Part shown: one piece after another, positions 22,480 through 31,087 of the stretch | Position numbering within the stretch: the stretch's first letter is position 1 | Layout: each line of letters starts with the position of its first letter | Made by a program: the position numbers and the translations under genes | The notes under the pieces: generated by a model | Seen by the model: the letters and a program-made list of their open reading frames with translations, nothing else | Database searches by the model: none | Told to the model about the DNA's origin: nothing | Assembly: GCA_902779445.1 (NCBI GenBank) | Contig: CACZBM010000029.1 | Location: 1 to 32,214, forward strand | DNA from: an uncultured Lachnospiraceae bacterium | Lineage (GTDB): Bacteria; Bacillota; Clostridia; Lachnospirales; Lachnospiraceae | DNA: 32,214 nucleotides | Direction of reading: 5' to 3'

Positions 22480-23754
22480 ATGGCAGACTATGTAAAAATG
22501 TGGAAAGAATTGGGGATGGATCTGGAAGCTCATGACAATCTGTGTCAGGTGCTCCCTACGGCGGTTGGAGATGTATTCTTAACTCAGGAAAACCGACCAA
22601 AGGCAATGGATTTCTGGGATCTTGTAATCTCAGAGGTACATGGTATCCGTCCGGCGGAGCTTATTGAAGAGCAGAAAAAGGGAAGAAAGGTATTCGGTAC
22701 TTTCTGCGTATTTGTTCCTGATGAGATCATAATCGCATTGAACGGAATAGTTACCGGTCTTTGCGGCGGATCTCAGTTCTGGGTTCCCGGAGGAGAGGCA
22801 GTTCTTCCGAAGAACACCTGTCCCCTGATCAAGGCTTCCGTAGGGGCACGCCTCGGAAAGACCTGCCCGTTCTTTAGGATTGCTGATGTTTACGTTGGCG
22901 AGACAACCTGTGACGGAAAGAAGAAGGCATATGAGATCCTCGGGGAGGACGTTCCAATGATCATCATGGATGTTCCCCAGATGAAGAGGCCGAAGGATAT
23001 CAAAAAGTGGAAGGATGAAATAGCTGATTTTGCCGCAAAGGTTGAGGATATTACAGGAAACAAGCTCACCGTTGAAAAGCTTAAAGAAGCTATTGATATT
23101 ATAAATAATAAGCGTAAAGCAATGAAGAGGGTTTATGATGCGAGGAAGTCCCTTAATCTTCCTATTTCAGGACGTGATACCCTACTTATGACCCAGATAT
23201 CATTCTTCGATGATCCTGTACGCTGCGCAGAGATGTGTAATAAACTTGCGGACGAATTGGAGGAGAGGATAAAGAACGGAGTTTCCGTTGTAAAGGAAGA
23301 CACAAAGAGGATACTCGTAACAGGTACACCTCTTGCAGTTCCGAACTGGAAGCTTCATAATATCATTGAGACCAGCGGTGCTGCAGTTGTATGTGAGGAA
23401 ATGTGTACAGGTACCCGCTACTTTGAGAACCTGGTTGATAACAGTGGCAATACCCTGGATGAGCTCTTTATGGCTCTTTCAGAACGCTATATGAAGAATA
23501 ACTGCGCATGCTTCACTCCGAATCCCGGACGTATCGAGGATATTATCCGTCTTGCAAAAGAGTACAAGGCAGACGGTGTCATTGACTGCAGCCTTAAGTT
23601 CTGCGGACTCTATGACATTGAGAAGAAGCATGTTTCAGAAGCTCTGAAGAAGGAAGGAATACCTGTACTGTCACTTGAAACAGATTATGAAGATTCTGAT
23701 TCAGGACAGCTCCGCACCCGCATCGAGGCTTTTGTGGAAATGATGAAGGGCTGA
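22480..23754 (+). CDS. Double-cubane-cluster anaerobic reductase (2-hydroxyacyl-CoA dehydratase family), 424 aa
   Basis: Single-gene homologue of the dehydratase subunits. A lone polypeptide beside one activase is the arrangement of double-cubane cluster proteins, which in Carboxydothermus carry an [8Fe-9S] cluster and reduce small molecules such as acetylene at very low potential. Fourteen cysteines are present: 22, 76, 95, 114, 129, 144, 249, 253, 305, 309, 342, 344, 370 and 375. FCVFVPDEII (75-84), LCGGSQFWVPGGE (94-106) and NTCPLIKAS are family landmarks. A true dehydratase would need two different subunits and usually CoA-transferase neighbours, neither of which is here. The physiological substrate is unknown. 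SD GTAGGAG precedes ATG 22480. The stop overlaps the next start (TGATG). Confidence 0.88.
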   Translation: MADYVKMWKELGMDLEAHDNLCQVLPTAVGDVFLTQENRPKAMDFWDLVISEVHGIRPAELIEEQKKGRKVFGTFCVFVPDEIIIALNGIVTGLCGGSQFWVPGGEAVLPKNTCPLIKASVGARLGKTCPFFRIADVYVGETTCDGKKKAYEILGEDVPMIIMDVPQMKRPKDIKKWKDEIADFAAKVEDITGNKLTVEKLKEAIDIINNKRKAMKRVYDARKSLNLPISGRDTLLMTQISFFDDPVRCAEMCNKLADELEERIKNGVSVVKEDTKRILVTGTPLAVPNWKLHNIIETSGAAVVCEEMCTGTRYFENLVDNSGNTLDELFMALSERYMKNNCACFTPNPGRIEDIIRLAKEYKADGVIDCSLKFCGLYDIEKKHVSEALKKEGIPVLSLETDYEDSDSGQLRTRIEAFVEMMKG

Positions 23755-24014
23755 TGAAACGATATTATATCTTATTTGAAAACTATGATCAGGGTTTAAA
23801 ACTGCATGATCTACTGGACAGAGCCGGAGTTGATAACCGTATTGCGCCGGCTCCGGCTTCAGCAAGGGGAGAGCTTTGCTGCGGAATGTCGCTTCTAATA
23901 ATACCGGAAAACCTTGAAAGAGCGAAAAAAGTAATATCTGAAAACAATGCGGTTTATTATAAGATCGCAGAGATAGAGAATGCGCTGGAAGCAAAGCGCG
24001 ACAGGTACTGTTAA
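23754..24014 (+). CDS. DUF3343 protein, putative S/Se carrier, 86 aa (first copy)
   Basis: Small protein of a family often found next to cysteine desulfurases and YedF and proposed to carry sulfur or selenium; the role is not proven. Ferredoxin-like pattern: YYILFENYDQGLKLHDLL, then the key loop APAPASARGELCCGMSLLI with Cys42-Cys43, then a helix (ENLERAKKVI). The usual loop has one Cys before Gly; the pair here is notable. The chain ends in Cys86. Start ATG 23754 overlaps the reductase stop, and the cysteine desulfurase begins directly after its stop, so these three are tightly coupled. Confidence 0.85.
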   Translation: MKRYYILFENYDQGLKLHDLLDRAGVDNRIAPAPASARGELCCGMSLLIIPENLERAKKVISENNAVYYKIAEIENALEAKRDRYC

Positions 24015-25157
24015 ATGATATATTTGGATAATGCTGCAACTTCATTAAGGAAGCCGGACTCTGTTGTGAAAGCTGTGACTGAAGCTCTGACATCCCTCGG
24101 GAATGCTTCAAGGGGTGCCCATGACAGCTGTATGAATACAAACAGGGTCATCTATAATGCCAGAGGGAAGACGGCAGCTCTTTTTAACTGTTCCAAGGAA
24201 AATCAGGTCATCTTTACCAATAATTCCACGGAGGCTCTGAATATTGCAATAAGCGGAACCTTGGATCCCGGAGACCATGTGATCACTACGGAACTGGAAC
24301 ATAATTCCGTGTTAAGACCTCTTTACAGGGCAGAAAAGGAAAGAGGAGTAACCCTTTCGATCTTAAGATCTGATAAGAAGGGCTGTATTGACTACACTGA
24401 TCTTGAAAAGGAAATCCGGCCGGAAACAAAGGCAATTGTCTGTACACATGCATCTAATCTAACGGGAAATGTAATTGATATAAAGAGAATAGGAGAAATA
24501 GCTTCCCGGCATAACCTTTTATTCATTGTGGATGCTTCCCAGACCGCAGGCAGTATACCTATAAACATGAGGGAAAGCGGAATATCGCTTCTCTGCTTTA
24601 CCGGGCATAAATCAATGCTCGGGCCCCAGGGAACGGGAGGACTATTAATAGAAGGGGACATAGATGTGCGCCCTTTTAAAACCGGAGGCACGGGGGTTCA
24701 GTCGTACCGGAAAGAACAGCCCATGGAATACCCAACAAGGCTGGAAGCGGGTACGCTTAACGGTCACGGTATTGCGGGACTGTCTGCTGCAATAGACTTC
24801 TTGAATGATACCGGGATTGATAAGATCCATAAGCATGAAATACATCTTGCAGATACCTTTTATGATAGGATAAAAGAGATTCCGGATTTAAAGATATACG
24901 GGGATATGTCAGACCGGGTGAGGTGTCCGATAGTAACTATTAATATAGGAGACATGGATTCAGGGATAGTGGCTGATGAGCTTTCATACAACTATGGGAT
25001 CGCAGTGAGGGCAGGAGCCCATTGTGCACCCCTTATGCACAAAGCTCTCGGCACAGATACCCAGGGAGCCGTGCGGTTTAGCTTCGGATACTTTAATACA
25101 GTTGAGGAATGTGAAAAGGCAGCGGAAGCTGTTAAAGAGATAGCTGAAAGGAGATAA
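24015..25157 (+). CDS. Cysteine desulfurase family protein (class V aminotransferase fold), 380 aa
   Basis: PLP enzyme that takes sulfur from cysteine (or selenium from selenocysteine) and holds it as a persulfide. PLP Lys199 is in TGHKSMLGP, Asp173 in VDASQTAG and His96 in ELEHNSVL. The catalytic Cys337 lies in RAGAHCAPLMHKALGT, the short-loop (SufS/CsdB-like) arrangement. The full set matches the TIGR01977-type group found with YedF. It starts with ATG directly after the stop of the DUF3343 gene and ends three bases before yedF. It is probably specific for the local pathway rather than the general IscS, since the scaffold genes of Fe-S assembly are absent here. Confidence 0.93.
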   Translation: MIYLDNAATSLRKPDSVVKAVTEALTSLGNASRGAHDSCMNTNRVIYNARGKTAALFNCSKENQVIFTNNSTEALNIAISGTLDPGDHVITTELEHNSVLRPLYRAEKERGVTLSILRSDKKGCIDYTDLEKEIRPETKAIVCTHASNLTGNVIDIKRIGEIASRHNLLFIVDASQTAGSIPINMRESGISLLCFTGHKSMLGPQGTGGLLIEGDIDVRPFKTGGTGVQSYRKEQPMEYPTRLEAGTLNGHGIAGLSAAIDFLNDTGIDKIHKHEIHLADTFYDRIKEIPDLKIYGDMSDRVRCPIVTINIGDMDSGIVADELSYNYGIAVRAGAHCAPLMHKALGTDTQGAVRFSFGYFNTVEECEKAAEAVKEIAERR

Positions 25158-25160
25158 ATA

Positions 25161-25781
25161 ATGGAAAAAACAGTTGATTGTATGGGAATGGCCTGCCCTC
25201 TGCCGGTTATTAACGCAAAGAAAGCTCTTTCCTCATTTACAGAGGATGGAATCCTCGTAGTAAAGGTGGATAATGATACTGCAGTACAGAACCTTACAAG
25301 GCTTGGCGGTAATTACGGCCTTGAAGTTTTCACAGATAAAAAGGGAGATAAGGAGTTTGAAGTTAAGATTTCTGTTAAGGCAGACAAGATAAAAGATGCT
25401 AAAGCGGGATCTCTTGATGAATTTAGGTGCGACGTTCCGGGAAACGGTGGTAAAGTAGTGATCATTTCCGCAGATACAATGGGGAATGGTGACGAGGCTT
25501 TGGGTAAAAAACTTATGAAAGCCTTTATTTTCGCACTAAAGAGCCAGGATCAGGTCCCTTCAAAGATAATATGCTATAACAAGGGAGCCTTTTTAACAAC
25601 GGAAGATCCCGATACTGTGAATGACCTTAAAGATCTGGAAGAAGCAGGAGCAAAGATCATGACATGCGGAACCTGCCTGGATTTCTATGGATTAAAGGAA
25701 AAGTTAAAAGTGGGTATTGTTTCCAACATGTATGATATAGTGGAAGCACAGATGAATGCATCACTTATAATAAGACCATAA
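25161..25781 (+). CDS. yedF: Sulfurtransferase-like selenium metabolism protein YedF, 206 aa
   Basis: Two-domain carrier. Residues 1-72 form a TusA-like domain with the persulfide motif CMGMACPLP (Cys7, Cys12). Residues about 95-206 form a DsrE-like domain (VVIISADTMGNGDEALGKKL) with CGTC at 169-172. In other Clostridia it is found with selD and selA and is thought to handle selenium; neither gene is in this window, so sulfur is just as likely. Upstream spacing is three bases, so it shares the desulfurase message. Both ends contain the cysteines needed to relay a persulfide. Confidence 0.93.
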   Translation: MEKTVDCMGMACPLPVINAKKALSSFTEDGILVVKVDNDTAVQNLTRLGGNYGLEVFTDKKGDKEFEVKISVKADKIKDAKAGSLDEFRCDVPGNGGKVVIISADTMGNGDEALGKKLMKAFIFALKSQDQVPSKIICYNKGAFLTTEDPDTVNDLKDLEEAGAKIMTCGTCLDFYGLKEKLKVGIVSNMYDIVEAQMNASLIIRP

Positions 25782-25792
25782 TCATAATTAAA

Positions 25793-26035
25793 ATGATAAA
25801 GAGATCACCACGTCTTATAATCGCATTTTATACGACTCATGATGCTATGGCATTCGAAGAGTATTGTCATAATAACAGCGTGTCCGGCAGACTGATCCCA
25901 TTACCCGGGGAGATTTCTGCCGGTTGTGGTCTTGCATGGAGCTCGTCACCTGATGATGAAGCTCTCATAAGATCGGCTCTTTCGCAGTCGGAAATAAATC
26001 CTGAAGTTATTCGTGAAATAACTATTCCGACGTGA
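25793..26035 (+). CDS. DUF3343 protein, second copy, 80 aa
   Basis: Second DUF3343 member of the operon, diverged from the first. It keeps the family pattern: LIIAFYTTHDAMAFEEYC, then the loop IPLPGEISAGCGLAWSS with a single Cys45 before Gly, then a short helix. Unlike the first copy it follows the classic one-cysteine loop. No SD is evident before ATG 25793, 11 bases after the yedF stop, so expression may depend on coupling. It is the last gene of the set; no clear terminator follows before the promoter at 26118. Confidence 0.78.
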   Translation: MIKRSPRLIIAFYTTHDAMAFEEYCHNNSVSGRLIPLPGEISAGCGLAWSSSPDDEALIRSALSQSEINPEVIREITIPT

Positions 26036-26117
26036 TTAAAGGTCCTAAATATCATTAGCTTATAAAAGTTTTGAAATTATTTAAAAAAGACGCAGCCCGT
26101 TATATTAAATGCCGGTC

Positions 26118-26146
26118 TTGACACCATCATCCTCAGATTATAAGAT
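26118..26146 (+). promoter_or_regulatory. Promoter of the nucleoside uptake operon
   Basis: A perfect TTGACA (26118-26123) and TAAGAT (26141-26146) with a 17-base spacer; TTATAA (26138-26143) is an overlapping alternative -10. Transcription should start near 26153, 36 bases before the lipoprotein gene. Confidence 0.6.
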
Positions 26147-26188
26147 TTCATCAATTGACGACTACTTACGCTTTAGGAGGGTGAATAA

Positions 26189-27331
26189 ATGAAAAAACGG
26201 ATTATCTCTATTATTTTATGTATGATCCTTACAGCTGCCGCTACAGGATGCGGCGGTGCGCAGGGAGGGGCATCGAAGTCTTCTTCTGAAGGATTGAAAA
26301 TCGCTATAGTTACCTCACCTTCGGGAGTCGATGACGGCTCATTCAATGAGGATAATTATAACGGCCTCTTAAGCTTCGTAAAAGACCACCCCGAATCCAC
26401 GGTAACCCCTGTTCAGGAGACCACGGGAGACACGGCAGCCTGCATCAAGGCAGTCGGTGATGTTGTTGCTGACTATGACGTTATTGTCTGTGACGGCTTC
26501 CAGTTTGCAGGCATATCTGAAATTGCAGAGGACAACCCTGACAGGAAGTTTATCCTGGTGGATACTTCGCCTACTGACGCAGACGGAAACGAGGTTGAGC
26601 TCGATAATGTCTACGCTATGACCTTTAAGGAGCAGGAAGGCGGATTCCTTGCAGGAATGGCGGCAGCACTTTCATCCACCACGAAAAAGGTGGCTGTTGT
26701 CAACGGAATAGCCTATCCCACAAATGTTAACTACCAATACGGCTTCATGTCCGGCGTAGAATACTGCAACAGGCATTACGATACAAATGTAGAGATCGTG
26801 GAGCTGCCTTCCTATGCCGGAACCGATGTGACCGGAGCAAATGTGGGCGGCAATTACGTTGGTTCCTTCGCGGATCCCGCAAACGGTAAGGTTATAGGTG
26901 ATGCTCTTATCAAGGAAGGGTGCGACGTCATCTTCGTCGCTGCAGGAGGCTCAGGAAACGGTGTATTTACTTCCGCAAAAGAAAGCTCAGAGAAGGTTTT
27001 CGTTATCGGATGTGATACTGACCAGTATAATGACGGTGCCAACGGAAGTGAGAATATTATCCTTACCTCTGCTCTTAAAATCATGGGCAAGAATGACAAG
27101 CGCGTGCTTGAAACGGTTCTCGACGGATCCTTCAAGGGCGGCAATAATCTTCTCGGCATCGATACCGACTCCGTAGGATACGTAAGCGAGTCAGGAAGGT
27201 GCCAGCTCAGCTCTGAGACCATCGAAAAGATCGACAAGGCTTATCAGCTTATTAAAGATGGCAAGATAGTGCCCGCTGCGAACTTTAACGGGCTTACGCC
27301 GGATAACTTCACCGGAGTGGATGCAGAATAA
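26189..27331 (+). CDS. Bmp-family nucleoside-binding lipoprotein, 380 aa
   Basis: Extracellular substrate-binding protein of an ABC importer for purine or general nucleosides. The signal peptide ends in the lipobox TAAATGC, with lipidation at Cys21, followed by a Gly/Ser linker. The mature protein has the basic-membrane-protein fold: SPSGVDDGSFNEDNYNG near 48-64, VIVCDGFQF, FLAGMAAAL and FVAAGGSGNGVF. SD AGGAGGG (26175-26181 area) lies eight bases before ATG 26189. The genes that follow encode the ATPase and two permeases (the NupA/P/Q type of Bacillus) and a purine nucleoside phosphorylase, which points to purine nucleosides. A stable hairpin after its stop may raise its level over the other subunits. 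Confidence 0.93.
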   Translation: MKKRIISIILCMILTAAATGCGGAQGGASKSSSEGLKIAIVTSPSGVDDGSFNEDNYNGLLSFVKDHPESTVTPVQETTGDTAACIKAVGDVVADYDVIVCDGFQFAGISEIAEDNPDRKFILVDTSPTDADGNEVELDNVYAMTFKEQEGGFLAGMAAALSSTTKKVAVVNGIAYPTNVNYQYGFMSGVEYCNRHYDTNVEIVELPSYAGTDVTGANVGGNYVGSFADPANGKVIGDALIKEGCDVIFVAAGGSGNGVFTSAKESSEKVFVIGCDTDQYNDGANGSENIILTSALKIMGKNDKRVLETVLDGSFKGGNNLLGIDTDSVGYVSESGRCQLSSETIEKIDKAYQLIKDGKIVPAANFNGLTPDNFTGVDAE

Positions 27332-27344
27332 CTGCAAGGTTTTC

Positions 27345-27368
27345 AAGGGTTGCAGAAATGCAGCCCTT
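27345..27368 (+). other. Intercistronic hairpin with GAAA loop
   Basis: AAGGGTTGCA (27345-27354) pairs with TGCAGCCCTT (27359-27368), ten pairs with one wobble, closing a GAAA tetraloop. No U-tract follows, so it should not terminate. Located between the binding-protein gene and the ATPase gene, it fits a 3' mRNA-protecting element. Confidence 0.6.
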
Positions 27369-27410
27369 ATCATTGGCGCAAAAAGCCTCTTTGATTGAGG
27401 AGGATATGAT

Positions 27411-28958
27411 ATGGGCGATCCCGGCTTCATCGTCGAAATGAAACATATTACAAAGTGTTTTCCGGGCATAGTCGCAAATGATGATGTTTCGATAAGCATC
27501 AAAAAGGGAGAGATATTTGCTCTTCTCGGCGAGAACGGTGCAGGAAAATCCACCATTATGAGCGTTCTCTTCGGCATGTACGAACCGGACGAGGGCGAGA
27601 TATTTATCCGTGGCGAGAAAGTCAATATAACATCTCCGAGACATGCCACGAAGCTCGGCATCGGAATGGTTCATCAGCATTTCAAGCTGGTGTCCAATTA
27701 CACGGTTGCCGAGAACATAATCTTAGGCTCGGAACCGCAAAACAAGCTGTTTGGCTTTATTCCACGGGTAAATATAAAGAAAGCGAATGAAGATATCGCC
27801 GCTCTGTCCAAAAGATACGGTCTGAAGGTGGATCCGGAGTCCGTCATCAGCGATCTGAATGTCTCCACCCAGCAGCGAGTCGAGATACTGAAGATGCTCT
27901 ACAGAGACGCCGAGATACTGATATTCGACGAGCCCACCGCCGTGCTCACGCCTCAGGAGATCGAATATCTGCTGGAGATCATAAGAGGCTTAAGGGATGG
28001 CGGAAAAACCGTGATAATCATCACCCATAAGCTTGAAGAGATCAAGGCTATCGCAGACAGATGTGCCATCTTAAACCGGGGCAGGCTCATAGATATCAAG
28101 GATGTAAAGGATACCTCAACAGCGGAGATGGCCCGTCTGATGGTAGGACATGAAGTATCGTTTTCAGTAGATAAGACCGGGGCCGTTCCCGGAGATACGG
28201 TACTGAAGGTTGAAAACCTCACAGTACGGAATGATAACGGCTATGAGGCAGTAAAGGATGTATCCTTTGAAGTTCATTCAGGCGAGATATTTGCTATCGC
28301 CGGTGTATCCGGAAACGGGCAGAATGAGCTCGCCGATGCCATCGCAGGTCTTGCACGGAATACGTCCGGAAAGGTTCTGCTTTGCGGCAGGGATATTTCG
28401 GGACTATCCATAAGGCAGCGGATCGAAGAAGGGATCGCATATATTCCAGAAGACCGGCATAATTTGGGATTGGTCCTGGGGTTCACGTTAAAGGACAATC
28501 TCGTTCTAAAGAACTACTATAAGCCGGATTTTTCCGATAAGGGTGTATTGAATGAGAAGTCCATAAGTGATAACGGTATCAGACTTATCGATGAGTATGA
28601 CATCAGGAGCAGCAAGGGCAATCAGACTATTGTCAGCTCCATGTCCGGAGGAAACCAGCAGAAAGCCATAGTTGCCCGGGAGATCGACCTGAACGGAAAA
28701 CTGATAATCTTCATGCAGCCTACCAGAGGTCTCGATGTGGGCGCCATATCGAATATCCATAAACAGATAGTCGCGGAACGTGACAGAGGTGCGGCGGTTC
28801 TTTTGATATCCCTGGAACTCGATGAGGTAATGAATCTTGCCGATACCATCGGCGTCATTTTCGACGGCAGGATCGACAGGATCGCCAAAGCATCCGAACT
28901 GTCCGTGAATGAGGTGGGAGAGTATATGGCAGGAGTAGGGAAGGGAGGAACCGGATGA
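27411..28958 (+). CDS. Nucleoside ABC transporter ATPase, dual-domain, 515 aa
   Basis: Powers nucleoside uptake from the cytosolic face. It has two fused ABC domains of the sugar/nucleoside (RbsA/NupA-like) type. Domain 1: Walker A GENGAGKST (about 43-51), Walker B LIFDEPTA; its signature is degenerate (LNVSTQQR in place of LSGGQ). Domain 2: Walker A is degenerate (GVSGNGQNEL), signature MSGGNQQK intact, and FMQPTRGLDVGA replaces a normal Walker B. So only one composite site (Walker A of domain 1 with the signature of domain 2) should hydrolyse ATP. SD GAGGAGG before ATG 27411. The stop overlaps the first permease start (ATGA). Confidence 0.95.
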   Translation: MGDPGFIVEMKHITKCFPGIVANDDVSISIKKGEIFALLGENGAGKSTIMSVLFGMYEPDEGEIFIRGEKVNITSPRHATKLGIGMVHQHFKLVSNYTVAENIILGSEPQNKLFGFIPRVNIKKANEDIAALSKRYGLKVDPESVISDLNVSTQQRVEILKMLYRDAEILIFDEPTAVLTPQEIEYLLEIIRGLRDGGKTVIIITHKLEEIKAIADRCAILNRGRLIDIKDVKDTSTAEMARLMVGHEVSFSVDKTGAVPGDTVLKVENLTVRNDNGYEAVKDVSFEVHSGEIFAIAGVSGNGQNELADAIAGLARNTSGKVLLCGRDISGLSIRQRIEEGIAYIPEDRHNLGLVLGFTLKDNLVLKNYYKPDFSDKGVLNEKSISDNGIRLIDEYDIRSSKGNQTIVSSMSGGNQQKAIVAREIDLNGKLIIFMQPTRGLDVGAISNIHKQIVAERDRGAAVLLISLELDEVMNLADTIGVIFDGRIDRIAKASELSVNEVGEYMAGVGKGGTG

Positions 28959-30076
28959 AAAAAGCACTGGTCAAGCTGCTCGGAAAAGAGAAGGGACAGA
29001 TGTTCAGGATATCCCTGTTTTCCATAGCGATAAGTCTTATCGTCGGATCTGTCATTCTGATCCTCATAGGGAAAAACCCGCTTTCCGCCTACGGAAATCT
29101 CCTTCAGGGCACGGGAATCCTTCCGAAGTACTCATATGCCGGACGCCAGAATATGTTCACGGATTTTATGAGCTTTTTGGATGCTCTGACCCCTATGATC
29201 TTCGCATCTCTGGCAGTATCGGTAGCACTGAAGTGCGGCCTCTTTAATATCGGTGTGTCGGGGATGATGTTGGCAGCAGGCTTTGCCGCCAGCGTTACCG
29301 TCGGAATGTCGGGTCTTGCTGCGCCTGTTGCAAAGCCCCTCGTCATTATCATCGGGATCCTGGTCGGAGGCCTTGTGGGAGGTCTGATCGGCTGGCTTAA
29401 ATACAGGTTTAATATAAACGAAGTCGTGTCTGCGATAATGCTGAATTATACGCTTATGTATATCGTCACGTTCTTTATCAACTCGTTCTACGCAGATCCC
29501 GTGTCCAGACAGAGTACGCCTGTAACCGATGCATCACGCCTTACTCTCGTCGGGGTAAAGACCATGGGGTTAAAGATCGACATCCCTTTGGCTTTTCCTT
29601 TTGCGATACTGACAGCTGTTCTGATCAAGTTCATTATGGACAGGACAACCACCGGGTTTGAGATAAAAGCGGTGGGATTAAGCCATATGGCGGCTGAATA
29701 TGCCGGGATCAGCATACGAAATAACATCATAAAGACCATGGTGATATCCGGAGCACTGTCCGGAATTGCAGGTGTCACTTACTTTTGCGGATATACAGGA
29801 TCCATCCAGCCCGGAGTGGTGCCCGGTATGGGCTTCAATGCCATAGCTGTCTCCCTTCTCGGAAACAGTGATCCCATAGGCTGCATCTTCTCATCATTCC
29901 TTATCACGATCCTTTCAAAGGGAGCCATATACTTAAGCAGCCAGCAGGGTGTAGATATCGAGATCGCAGATCTTATCACCGCCGTGATCCTGATCTTTGC
30001 CGCCTGCAGCGAATTCATAAGGATATACGTAACGAGAACGGTTGCTGAGATCGATCAGGCAGAGGGGGAACGCTGA
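28955..30076 (+). CDS. Nucleoside ABC transporter permease, NupP-like, 373 aa
   Basis: First of two different permeases (BPD_transp_2 family) that form the membrane channel. Hydrophobic spans are visible from about residue 18 (FRISLFSIAISLIVGSVILILIG) onward, roughly eight to nine in total. LFNIGVSGMMLAAGF is the conserved FNIGxEG-type motif of this family, with Ser where Glu is common. NEVVSAIMLNY and SHMAAEYAGISI are the loop that contacts the ATPase. The start overlaps the ATPase stop by four bases. The C-terminal tail of about 20 residues is charged. Its longer N-terminus compared with the second permease is typical of the NupP member. Confidence 0.93.
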   Translation: MKKALVKLLGKEKGQMFRISLFSIAISLIVGSVILILIGKNPLSAYGNLLQGTGILPKYSYAGRQNMFTDFMSFLDALTPMIFASLAVSVALKCGLFNIGVSGMMLAAGFAASVTVGMSGLAAPVAKPLVIIIGILVGGLVGGLIGWLKYRFNINEVVSAIMLNYTLMYIVTFFINSFYADPVSRQSTPVTDASRLTLVGVKTMGLKIDIPLAFPFAILTAVLIKFIMDRTTTGFEIKAVGLSHMAAEYAGISIRNNIIKTMVISGALSGIAGVTYFCGYTGSIQPGVVPGMGFNAIAVSLLGNSDPIGCIFSSFLITILSKGAIYLSSQQGVDIEIADLITAVILIFAACSEFIRIYVTRTVAEIDQAEGER

Positions 30077-30078
30077 AT

Positions 30079-31041
30079 ATGACAGATACGATAATAATAG
30101 ACGGATTAGCGTTTGCACTGCCTATGTTCGTGATGTCCGTAGGCGGGATCTTCAGTGAAAAAAGCGGAATAACAAATCTGGCGTTGGAAGGTCTGCAGGG
30201 CTTTGGAGCCTTTTGCGGTTCTCTTGCAGCGGTACTGTTTGCCTACGGATTTGCGGGCAGTTCAAGAATGCCCTACTATCTCTCATATCTCATAGCCTTT
30301 GCCGGCGGAATGCTCTATGCCATGCTGCATGTCCTGCTATGCATAAAGTTTAAGGCCAATCAGATAATCAGCGGCGTAGTGGTAAATATCCTGGCCGTGG
30401 CACTTACGACCTTCCTTACCAAAAGGATCAATGAAGCTCTCTTTTCAGAGAAATCGAATAAGTTTGTCCTGGAAACCAGCATGCGTTTCACTGTCCCCGG
30501 ATTATCCCGGATCCCTGTGCTGGGAGCCGTGTTTACAAACGTATACCCATTCGAGGTATTGATCATAGTGATTGCGGTCATTACCTGGTATGTCATGTAC
30601 AAGACTCCATATGGGATGCACTTAAGGGCCTGCGGCGACAATCCCCATTCCGCAGATGCGGCGGGAATAGACGTTAACCGGGTCAGAGCTATAGCGGTCA
30701 TCCTTTCCGGCGGATTGTCCGCCATCGGGGGAATGAGCTATGCATACTCGATCTCCGCAAGCTTCTCTCCGGATATCTATCTGGGATTTGGTTATCTCGC
30801 CATTGCTGCCCTTATTTTCGGCAACTGGTCCATTCTGCCTACGCTTGGAGCCTGCCTTCTCTTCGGTTTCGCAAGGAGCGCAGGTCAGGCACTGATCCAG
30901 AGGCTCGGAATGCCTTCCACATACAATGACCTGGTGCGGATCCTTCCGTACGTGCTGACGCTTTTCCTGCTGATATTCTTCAGTAAGAATAACCGAAGCC
31001 CCCGCGCCCTCGGCGAGATATACGATAAAGGTAAGAGATGA
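30079..31041 (+). CDS. Nucleoside ABC transporter permease, NupQ-like, 320 aa
   Basis: Second permease subunit, partner of the preceding one. It begins in a membrane segment (IDGLAFALPMFVMSVGGIFSEKSG) and carries ITNLALEGLQGFGAF, the FNxxLEG-type motif with the Glu present. NQIISGVVVNILA and GDNPHSADAAGIDVNRVR mark the ATPase-contact loop. About eight membrane segments. It starts two bases after the previous stop, with GAGGGG upstream. The heterodimer of one long and one short permease is standard for Bmp-type nucleoside importers. Confidence 0.93.
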   Translation: MTDTIIIDGLAFALPMFVMSVGGIFSEKSGITNLALEGLQGFGAFCGSLAAVLFAYGFAGSSRMPYYLSYLIAFAGGMLYAMLHVLLCIKFKANQIISGVVVNILAVALTTFLTKRINEALFSEKSNKFVLETSMRFTVPGLSRIPVLGAVFTNVYPFEVLIIVIAVITWYVMYKTPYGMHLRACGDNPHSADAAGIDVNRVRAIAVILSGGLSAIGGMSYAYSISASFSPDIYLGFGYLAIAALIFGNWSILPTLGACLLFGFARSAGQALIQRLGMPSTYNDLVRILPYVLTLFLLIFFSKNNRSPRALGEIYDKGKR

Positions 31042-31087
31042 CAGGAACGGTGTAACCGCTCACATTATCACGATAAGGAAGCTTAAA

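Noticed and set aside
22480..23754. 2-hydroxyglutaryl-CoA dehydratase subunit
   Set aside because: Only one subunit gene and one activase are present and no CoA-transferase or dehydrogenase neighbours; the double-cubane reductase layout fits better.
26036..26188. Purine riboswitch ahead of the nucleoside operon
   Set aside because: The predicted leader is only about 36 bases and no purine aptamer core or paired arms are visible.
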